Origin: a virus
DNA: 64,000 nucleotides
IMG/VR virus record: IMGVR_UViG_3300008261_000075
Location: 45,387-109,386 of that record
Reading direction: 5' to 3' (one strand)
Shown: one piece after another, positions 15,831 to 21,868 of the stretch
Layout: each line of letters opens with the position of its first letter
Position numbering within the stretch: the first letter of the stretch is position 1
The notes under the pieces: model-generated
The model's database searches: none
What the model saw: only the letters and a program-made list of their open reading frames with translations
Told to the model about the DNA's origin: nothing
Program-made: the position numbers and the translations under genes

Positions 15831-15890
15831 TTAATATTTGATAAATGAACCATTTTCTCCGTCTTCGGAGACCTCAATCCAAACCTCACG
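15831..15890 (-). pseudogene. 3' relic of a second, divergent queD
   Basis: Reading the minus strand, 19 codons plus stop encode REVWIEVSEDGENGSFIKY. This matches the C-terminus of the intact QueD at 17433-17855 (REVWIEVSEDGENGALIKF) at 16 of 19 residues. I count 45 of 60 identical bases, with most differences at third positions, so this was a diverged functional homologue rather than a fresh duplicate. Everything upstream of Arg is gone; the homing endonuclease on the other strand starts 17 bases away. Confidence 0.8.
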
Positions 15891-15906
15891 GCTAGAGAGA
15901 TAAGTT

Positions 15907-16503
15907 ATGCCTATACTGACTACCACTAATGTTAATTATACTTGTTTTTTGTGCGGAAGTCAAGCCTTCTACATAAGTGTGAACTCCAAACAGATGCGTT
16001 GCGTTGAAAAAATTACCCAATGTCCGGGCCACGCTAAGAAGGCCGAAGCCTCTCGACAGGCACGAATGAGTAAAGCGGATAGAATCAAACATATGAAAAC
16101 TATGAGCGAACGAGGAAATGCCAGTCTCAAGGAACTTCATACTGATGCTAATTGGCGTAGACAAAAAGGACACAATATTTCCAAGGCTAAATCTACCATT
16201 CCTATCGAACAGCGTCCTCTCTGGGAAGCATACGAAAACATTGTTGATAGAATTACAAGAGATAGTTGGATATATCATAATGATAAAATTAATCCTTTAG
16301 GGCTACCGCGGGGAACTGAATACGAGTTGGATCACAAATATAGCAAACATCAAGGTTTCCTAAATAATGTGCCGCCCGAATTAATCGGGCATTATTCAAA
16401 TCTTCAAATGATTTCACGGCATTCCAATCGCACAAAGTATAATAAATGTTCCATTACTTTGGAAAAACTTCTTCAACTTCAACAGGTCGAAAAACTGGTG
16501 TAG
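15907..16503 (+). CDS. HNH homing endonuclease
   Basis: This 198-residue protein is on the plus strand among minus-strand genes. It has an N-terminal zinc-ribbon-like CFLCGSQ...RCVEK...CPGH, a basic middle (SRQARMSKADRIKHMKTM) and an HNH-type core YELDHKYSKHQGF, then GHYSNLQMISRHSNRTKYN. Free-standing endonucleases of this kind spread by cutting genomes that lack them. It abuts a queD relic, and its last 50 bases overlap the end of the convergent gene at 16454-16657, both signs of recent insertion. A GAGAG site precedes the ATG. Confidence 0.85.
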   Translation: MPILTTTNVNYTCFLCGSQAFYISVNSKQMRCVEKITQCPGHAKKAEASRQARMSKADRIKHMKTMSERGNASLKELHTDANWRRQKGHNISKAKSTIPIEQRPLWEAYENIVDRITRDSWIYHNDKINPLGLPRGTEYELDHKYSKHQGFLNNVPPELIGHYSNLQMISRHSNRTKYNKCSITLEKLLQLQQVEKLV

Positions 16504-16657
16504 ATTTTGACATTCTTACAAACTCTAAATTATTAACTGAGAGTGTGTCTAATGTGCCGCGATAGCGTTCAATGCTTACTTTGCCGTTATTTTCAATAAC
16601 ATAGAAAAACTGATCAGTAGCACCACCGTCTATTTGTTGTTTAAAATATTCGTTCAT
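16454..16657 (-). CDS. Small hypothetical phage protein
   Basis: This 67-residue protein has a beta-rich middle (QFFYVIENNGKVSIERYRG) and an N-terminal KQQIDGG stretch. Function is unknown. Its last 16 or so codons lie antisense to the end of the homing endonuclease, so its C-terminus may have been changed by that insertion. It is coupled to the upstream gene by an ATGA overlap. Confidence 0.62.
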   Translation of the reverse strand: MNEYFKQQIDGGATDQFFYVIENNGKVSIERYRGTLDTLSVNNLEFVRMSKSTPVFRPVEVEEVFPK

Positions 16658-16881
16658 TCTTCAACTCCGAAATGTTGTTTAATCTCCGCCATACATTGTG
16701 TGCCACCATTCAACCAAGTATCAACTGATTCGGGAACAGGATCACTGATAACTTGTTCGCAACATCCTAAACATTCCTTTACAATCAACTCGGCGAACTT
16801 TTCTTTACTGAAGACGAGTTCTCCATCATATGGCACAAGACTCTGTGCGGCAAACTTTTCCAACATAGGTATCTTTTTCAT
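16654..16881 (-). CDS. Small conserved phage protein
   Basis: This 75-residue protein contains FSKEKFAELIVKECLGCCEQV, a motif I recognise from short hypotheticals common in T4-like marine phages (KFAELIVxEC), and a C-terminal AEIKQHFGVEE helix. Function is unknown. It overlaps both neighbours by 4 bases. Confidence 0.75.
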   Translation of the reverse strand: MKKIPMLEKFAAQSLVPYDGELVFSKEKFAELIVKECLGCCEQVISDPVPESVDTWLNGGTQCMAEIKQHFGVEE

Positions 16882-17123
16882 TCTTTGTAAACCTTTGTAG
16901 TTTTTTCAAATCCAATATAGGTTGTTTCAGTAATATCTTTACCAAGCAAGTTTTTGATTTTAGGATCATTCCAACAATCTTCGTCAATCATAATATTTTT
17001 AGTAAGACGCATTTTACTGAGTATGTAGATAACTTCTTCCAGTGTAGTCACTTGAGACCAGTCCAATGTCTTGTATCTGTTAGTTATTGGTTCTGGCGGT
17101 AATCGCTTAAACAGATTCCACAT
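16878..17123 (-). CDS. Small hypothetical phage protein
   Basis: This 81-residue protein begins MWNLFKRLPPEPITNRYKTL and has a helix LEEVIYILSKMRLTKNIMID, then an acidic and Lys-rich end. No motif is recognised. It is packed between neighbours with one- and four-base overlaps. Confidence 0.65.
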   Translation of the reverse strand: MWNLFKRLPPEPITNRYKTLDWSQVTTLEEVIYILSKMRLTKNIMIDEDCWNDPKIKNLLGKDITETTYIGFEKTTKVYKE

Positions 17124-17431
17124 TACACATTCCCCAATCCTACTCTACTATAACCCAGTTCTGATTTAACTTCTCGCTCAATGTTTTGAGTCTTATGCCG
17201 CCAGTTGATACCCCAAGTGGTAATAAACTCAATAGCATCACTATCAAGATTACACTCAACATAGCCCATATTGCCCCAACGGCGATTTTCTGGATCTGCC
17301 AAGCACCACGCTTCTAACTCTGCCCGTTGCTCTCCACCATAGTGCGACATCTCAAAACAATATTTAAACTTGTTCTTAGAATGAGGAGGTGGCATCTGGC
17401 GAATAGTAGTTCGGGGCAAAGGCTTAGACAT
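17123..17431 (-). CDS. Small conserved phage protein
   Basis: This 102-residue protein opens with a Pro-rich basic leader (SKPLPRTTIRQMPPPHSKNK). It then has FKYCFEMSHYGGEQRAELEA, Trp-containing segments and a C-terminal helix. Function is unknown. It lies one base after queD, so it should be expressed with it. Confidence 0.66.
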   Translation of the reverse strand: MSKPLPRTTIRQMPPPHSKNKFKYCFEMSHYGGEQRAELEAWCLADPENRRWGNMGYVECNLDSDAIEFITTWGINWRHKTQNIEREVKSELGYSRVGLGNV

Positions 17432-17432
17432 A

Positions 17433-17855
17433 TTAGAACTTAATTAGAGCACCATTTTCGCCGTCTTCTGACACTTCGATCCAAACTTCTCGTCCTGGGT
17501 GTTTTGCGGCAATCTGTTCATACAAATCTTCTGCCATCATCTCACAGGATTTATAGTCTAACTGGAGTGTTCCTTGACTATACAGATTTTCTAACCAGCG
17601 TTTAAATTGAATAAATTCAATCGCCCGGTCTGAATGTTCTACGGAAATCCAAACTTTAAAGTGGAAGATGTGACGATGCGGATATCCTAGAAAACTTACA
17701 TCGTACTCATCACCTGTAGCAAGTGCTGGATCTGTAAGTGCGGCTGGATATTTGTGCATACCTTCTTTCTGAAAGGTAACCCAAATCATTTTGTTAGGGC
17801 GGATATCTTGTTTAATAATCATAGGATTTAAATTTTCTATTTTACCAACTATCAT
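17433..17855 (-). CDS. queD: QueD-like 6-carboxytetrahydropterin synthase
   Basis: This 140-residue protein of the QueD/PTPS type is predicted to convert dihydroneopterin triphosphate to 6-carboxytetrahydropterin, the QueE substrate. The visible His cluster PHRHIFHFKVW is the candidate zinc site, with DYKSCEMMAEDLY and the C-terminal VWIEVSEDGENG (catalytic-glutamate region) further on. The zinc motif spacing differs from enterobacterial QueD, so it belongs to a divergent phage branch. A homologous 3' relic lies 1.6 kb away, next to the homing endonuclease. It is coupled to the next upstream gene by a 4-base overlap. Confidence 0.8.
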   Translation of the reverse strand: MIVGKIENLNPMIIKQDIRPNKMIWVTFQKEGMHKYPAALTDPALATGDEYDVSFLGYPHRHIFHFKVWISVEHSDRAIEFIQFKRWLENLYSQGTLQLDYKSCEMMAEDLYEQIAAKHPGREVWIEVSEDGENGALIKF

Positions 17856-18370
17856 TGTACAATCTCGTCATTGTTATATTGTGACCAGTCTGTGAAGTTT
17901 TTACGATCCATAAGTGAGTGCAGACTGTGGGACCACACACCTGGGTTTGTTGCTTTAAAATCCTTGTCATCAATTTTAAGCATTGTATTATAGTTCCATA
18001 ATTTAATATATGGAATTGGCACACGTATTTGCGGAATAAAGTTATCATACTCACAATAACCGCTTTCGTGAAATTCTTCAATTTGATTAAACGGAATATC
18101 TAAGGAGCATAGAACACCTTTTTTAAGGAAATAAAAGATCATTTCTTCCCATGCTTTGTGTTCTTCATAGGTCCGTGGATTAAAACTATGATTAGCACCA
18201 AAGAAAATATGCTTACATTCTTTATCTTTAAAGAATTCTTCTATAGCATTGCAAGGGTGTACTCCTACAACAAACAAACTTAATTTTCCAAACGCAGGAG
18301 TATGTTCAATTTCAGTGCCAACAAAAAAGTTTACTCCCGTAGTAACTCCATCATTGTAATTACGCTTCAT
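17852..18370 (-). CDS. Conserved protein between queD and dpdA, possible deazaguanine-pathway member
   Basis: This protein is about 172 residues from ATG 18370 (MKRNYNDGVTTG), chosen for the AAGGA site 8 bases upstream. Distinct motifs are FFVGTEIEHTPAFG, HIFFGANHSFNP, VLCSLDIPFNQIEEF and NYNTMLKIDDKDFKATNPGVW. Its several conserved-looking His, Asp, Glu and Cys residues suggest an enzyme. I recognise the pattern from T4-like marine phages but cannot name a biochemical family. Position between queD and the dpdA-like gene, with overlapping ends, suggests work on a pterin or 7-deazaguanine intermediate (inference). Confidence 0.72.
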   Translation of the reverse strand: MKRNYNDGVTTGVNFFVGTEIEHTPAFGKLSLFVVGVHPCNAIEEFFKDKECKHIFFGANHSFNPRTYEEHKAWEEMIFYFLKKGVLCSLDIPFNQIEEFHESGYCEYDNFIPQIRVPIPYIKLWNYNTMLKIDDKDFKATNPGVWSHSLHSLMDRKNFTDWSQYNNDEIVQ

Positions 18371-18620
18371 CTTTTTTGTCCTTTGCTTGCTCGTACCGCC
18401 TAAATAATCTAGTAACATCTTCCATTTGTGTTTGAAATATATGTGGACTAGCTTCACAGACCTGCATCATATCCCAATCACTGGGATAGTGGCGTAATAC
18501 ACCTCTAGCTTGACTGCGTATAATTGCAGGAACCTTAGGAGTCTTTTGCGGATCCATTAGTTCTTGCAAAAACTGGCGAGCCATTTTTACTGCACGATAT
18601 CTTTCGTCGGGGAGTGTCAT
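18360..18620 (-). CDS. BPSL0761-like small protein
   Basis: This 86-residue protein resembles the BPSL0761 family, short proteins of unknown function with the pattern LPDERYRAVKMARQFLQEL and ARGVLRHYPSDWDM. The Arg-rich helix could contact nucleic acid. It is nested between the dpdA-like gene (4-base overlap upstream) and the queD-adjacent gene (11-base overlap), so it is translated with the modification genes. Confidence 0.68.
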   Translation of the reverse strand: MTLPDERYRAVKMARQFLQELMDPQKTPKVPAIIRSQARGVLRHYPSDWDMMQVCEASPHIFQTQMEDVTRLFRRYEQAKDKKDEA

Positions 18621-20317
18621 TCTTTTACCTGTAATTCTAGCTGGTCTAATAATTGTTCTTCTTCTTCACTAAATTCTTCGGAGTGCTCTAATTGTACAGT
18701 GGTTTCTTCTTCAAAGTCAAACAGATTGGCAAATTGTGTTGCCGCGTTAACTGTTTTCTTACCAGTAGCACCACGTGTGCCAATAATAGACTGCCAAAAT
18801 TTATCAAACGACTCAATGATCAATTCTGCATCTGCACGATTAGGTGTAGAGAAAATGGCATCAACTACATCTCTAAAATAGACACGATCGAACTTTTCTT
18901 GTACTAGCATAGCCGGAACCTTGCCGTTATCGTATGCTTGATTAGCACGTTGAACAGCGTTCAAGTGAGCATATACGTTATGACCCATTTGAATAGCATA
19001 GCTAAACGAATCCCATGACGTCCTGCCTTCCTTACCAATCTTATTTAGGTCGCCCGGATTGTATATACAAACATCTTTTATTTGGCACTGATCGATAAGG
19101 GGACTTGATTCAAAGTTTGCAAAAACTCTGTCTTGGATGACTGCGTCTTTGAACAGTCTTGTGTCTGTTGCGTACTTTTTGTCATCAGCAGATGGCACCA
19201 TGCGATAGACCCATTTTGTTCTATCTTCGAGTTCAGTTTGGATGTAGATTTGTCCGTTTGCTGTTGCCAGAAACGGTGAGGCGCAGTCAAAAGATATGGT
19301 AAAGTTTTCATTATGGTATTTTCTCACTGCTCGTTGAATATCAGTTAATAAAGTTGCCCACTCTAACTTAGAGGTGCCCAGGAAGTGCATCCAGTCTTGA
19401 TGACCCTTTTCAAGGAGTCCGTCAAACTTCAATGCTACTAATCTTTTTAATACCAAATGGATGTCACACATATTCTGCCCACCCATAGCCCAGCCGTTGA
19501 ACGCCTTGTCGCCGTAGACTTTAGGATCGCAAAAGTCTTTCATCTTACTATACCAATCATCGGCTTGTTTGTGTGTTTCACCTTGCAGAACATTTAAGAA
19601 CTTACAAGCACCAGTGCGATGTTTGATCCAATACTCGTTGTTGTATTTGGTTGCTTCTACAGCTTGATCATATGATTCGATCCCCGTAGCTTTACGCCCA
19701 ACAGGACTACGTTCAACCCACGCAGGAATATCAAGCACCATGCCGTAATCCATAAGTGTATCCATCCAGGTTAATACCTGTGTACGCTTTTTATGAGCCG
19801 CATCTAGTCTTGCTTGATACTGCTTTACATGATCAACCTTAGTGTATTTAAGGTTGCCTTTCTTATCCATAGCATGATTACCAGTGGGGTCAATGACTGG
19901 TACTAGTTCAATACCTTTGGCAACAGCTTCAGCCATCATAGCCTTTACTTCTGGCCCAGTTGGATCTCGCCACTCACCTTCCCAAACACCTTTACCAATC
20001 TGGAATCCGCCTGAGTCGCCTAGTACCCAACTTGTACTACGGTCTCTATTACGGAACATATCTTCACTATCGTCTTTCTTAGTAAGATCTAAGTTAGCGT
20101 GACCTGCTGAATAGAGACACCACTTATAGTAGAATTCTCCCTTTTCAGGTTCTAAATAGTTTAGACTTTCCATACCAGCACCCCACACGCTAGGAATACG
20201 TGCAGGATCTACATAATTTCCGTGCCGTTGCTTGCCGATAAATGTAGCATAGAATCCTGAAGTTGCTGGCAAAAACACAGCATAGTCGTGTTGAGTAGCT
20301 GTTAAGTTTTTATTCAT
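18617..20317 (-). CDS. dpdA: DpdA-like DNA 7-deazaguanine transglycosylase
   Basis: This 566-residue protein is related to tRNA-guanine transglycosylase. Catalytic landmarks are GDSGGFQIG at residues 100-108 (D101 equals the TGT base-binding/catalytic Asp), GWAMGG at 275-280 (substrate loop) and ISFDCASPF at 341-349 (D344 equals the nucleophile position). No TGT-type zinc-binding Cys cluster is visible, and the protein is longer than bacterial TGT, as in phage DpdA enzymes. DpdA swaps guanine in DNA for a 7-deazaguanine base, protecting phage DNA from host nucleases. folE, queD and queE are nearby. Confidence 0.88.
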   Translation of the reverse strand: MNKNLTATQHDYAVFLPATSGFYATFIGKQRHGNYVDPARIPSVWGAGMESLNYLEPEKGEFYYKWCLYSAGHANLDLTKKDDSEDMFRNRDRSTSWVLGDSGGFQIGKGVWEGEWRDPTGPEVKAMMAEAVAKGIELVPVIDPTGNHAMDKKGNLKYTKVDHVKQYQARLDAAHKKRTQVLTWMDTLMDYGMVLDIPAWVERSPVGRKATGIESYDQAVEATKYNNEYWIKHRTGACKFLNVLQGETHKQADDWYSKMKDFCDPKVYGDKAFNGWAMGGQNMCDIHLVLKRLVALKFDGLLEKGHQDWMHFLGTSKLEWATLLTDIQRAVRKYHNENFTISFDCASPFLATANGQIYIQTELEDRTKWVYRMVPSADDKKYATDTRLFKDAVIQDRVFANFESSPLIDQCQIKDVCIYNPGDLNKIGKEGRTSWDSFSYAIQMGHNVYAHLNAVQRANQAYDNGKVPAMLVQEKFDRVYFRDVVDAIFSTPNRADAELIIESFDKFWQSIIGTRGATGKKTVNAATQFANLFDFEEETTVQLEHSEEFSEEEEQLLDQLELQVKE

Positions 20318-21048
20318 TATTTGCTTTGAGCTGGTAGTGTATAGTTGTATTCAGCCATGCCGCTGTCGACTGTAATTTGCAATGCACCAACATCTGCAAT
20401 ACGCATAGTCTTGTCACCGTCTAGATTAAGAATACTCATAACCTGTTGGACTGGCCATGACCATGTTTGTTTTAGCTTGCCTGTAACCCCTGCTTGGAAG
20501 GTAAAGCTACCTGCGTGTGTGCTGGCATCACCAAAGCTAAACACTAGGTCATCACCTTTAGTAGTTACTTGGAATACTGGCTCTTCACTGTGTGCTTGTG
20601 CCTGGAACTTCAATCTTTGAATACTAGACACGTTAGGTTGAAATTCAATATCCCACTTGGCACCTTTAAACTTTACAGTCTTAAGTTTTTCGTTAATGAT
20701 TTCTGAGTTCATAAATCTATAGTCATTAACAAAGTCCCCTTCTTTGTTTTTAAAGTGGATACCTGTAGGAATATCGTCACCGTTTCTATTCTGTCTGACA
20801 ACATCAATTTCTGCACCCTCTTTGTATTCAGGACATCTTAAATGAATACTGAGTTTATCCAAGTTAGGCATACCAAATGTACCTTCAAATGCAGGAACTG
20901 CGGTGTGGGTTTTAGCGTTAACTACAACAGACCGATCCTCTGCCATTGACTCGATTACTGTATCCGAGTCACTTCCGCTAATTTTAACTAGCGGTAAAAA
21001 TCCTAGACTATGCGTGTGTGCAACTAGGTCTTGTAAAATATCTTTCAT
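20317..21048 (-). CDS. 45: Sliding clamp (T4 gp45-like)
   Basis: This protein is about 243 residues from ATG 21048 (MKDILQDLVAHTHSLGF). A GGAG site lies within the upstream ATGGAG, ruling out the ATG at 21060. The fold pattern (DSDTVIESMAEDRSVVVNAK early, later ITVDSGMAEYNYTLPA) matches T4-type sliding clamps, which tether polymerase to DNA and, in T4, also activate late transcription. Length is slightly above T4 gp45. A CTAAATA motif lies 25 bases upstream of the start. Confidence 0.82.
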   Translation of the reverse strand: MKDILQDLVAHTHSLGFLPLVKISGSDSDTVIESMAEDRSVVVNAKTHTAVPAFEGTFGMPNLDKLSIHLRCPEYKEGAEIDVVRQNRNGDDIPTGIHFKNKEGDFVNDYRFMNSEIINEKLKTVKFKGAKWDIEFQPNVSSIQRLKFQAQAHSEEPVFQVTTKGDDLVFSFGDASTHAGSFTFQAGVTGKLKQTWSWPVQQVMSILNLDGDKTMRIADVGALQITVDSGMAEYNYTLPAQSK

Positions 21049-21072
21049 ATGATTCTCCATGTTTATCTATTA

Positions 21073-21079
21073 TATTTAG
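21073..21079 (-). promoter_or_regulatory. Late-promoter-like motif before gene 45
   Basis: CTAAATA on the minus strand, 25 bases before the clamp ATG. CTAAATA/TATAAATA-type motifs mark late promoters in T4-like phages; this copy fits the spacing seen at other genes here. Confidence 0.4.
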
Positions 21080-21093
21080 GTTTGTGGTAAAAG

Positions 21094-21867
21094 TCAAGAG
21101 GTTTTTCTTACTTTTTTGTTATATTCTATTGCCGTTTTAACAAGTGTAGCCGATTCCCCAATTTGGTCTGCCCAATACGTAAATGCATCTGTATCTTTAG
21201 GGAAACAATGCCCTCCCCATCCTCGCATTCCATCTGGTCCAGGCACCATAGTGTGATCACTACCTATCCGTTGATCCTGACTAATCAGGTGTCTAACAGC
21301 ATCAAAATTTAAATCTTCCTTTTGGCAGATATCATATATCTGATTAAAGAAGCTGGTCTTCAGTGCTAAAAAACTATTCACAGAATATTTTATTAACATT
21401 GATTCTTTAGCGGTACAATTGAACGCTATTTTACAATTTGGCAGTGTGCCTAAAAATAGTTCCTGCCAAAAACATTCAGGATCTTCCCCACCGAGGATAA
21501 CGTATTTTTGATTTAAAAAATCAATATTGGCACTACGAGCACGTAAAAATTCTGGACTATACACTATACTATGGTCAGTAAACATTTCTGTTATAACATC
21601 TACTACGCCCGGACTTACTGTGCTTTTTATTAGAATTGGCATAAACACAGGTACTTGATCCAGTACATTAATAATATTTGATGGGTCACAAAACCCGCCA
21701 TCTGTATTAGGTGTAGATACGCAAACAATAATACCATCTGCATCGTGATGATCTTTAATTGTATTTTCACTGCACACTGGATCCACTATTACTATTTCAT
21801 GTTTTGTTTTAATAGCATTAGTGACCGCCTTGCCAACAAATCCGTAACCTGCAATAATTATTTTCAT
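21094..21867 (-). CDS. UDP-glucose/GDP-mannose dehydrogenase-like protein, short form
   Basis: This protein is about 257 residues from ATG 21867 (MKIIIAGYGFVGKAV). It has a Rossmann GxGxxG (GYGFVG), STPNTDG, STVSPG and the catalytic-Cys motif GGHCFPKDT. Family members oxidise UDP-glucose or a related sugar nucleotide to the uronate using NAD. It lacks the C-terminal UDP-binding domain of full-length dehydrogenases, so it is a trimmed phage version. It may feed sugar modification. One base separates it from the polymerase stop. Confidence 0.82.
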   Translation of the reverse strand: MKIIIAGYGFVGKAVTNAIKTKHEIVIVDPVCSENTIKDHHDADGIIVCVSTPNTDGGFCDPSNIINVLDQVPVFMPILIKSTVSPGVVDVITEMFTDHSIVYSPEFLRARSANIDFLNQKYVILGGEDPECFWQELFLGTLPNCKIAFNCTAKESMLIKYSVNSFLALKTSFFNQIYDICQKEDLNFDAVRHLISQDQRIGSDHTMVPGPDGMRGWGGHCFPKDTDAFTYWADQIGESATLVKTAIEYNKKVRKTS

Positions 21868-21868
21868 A

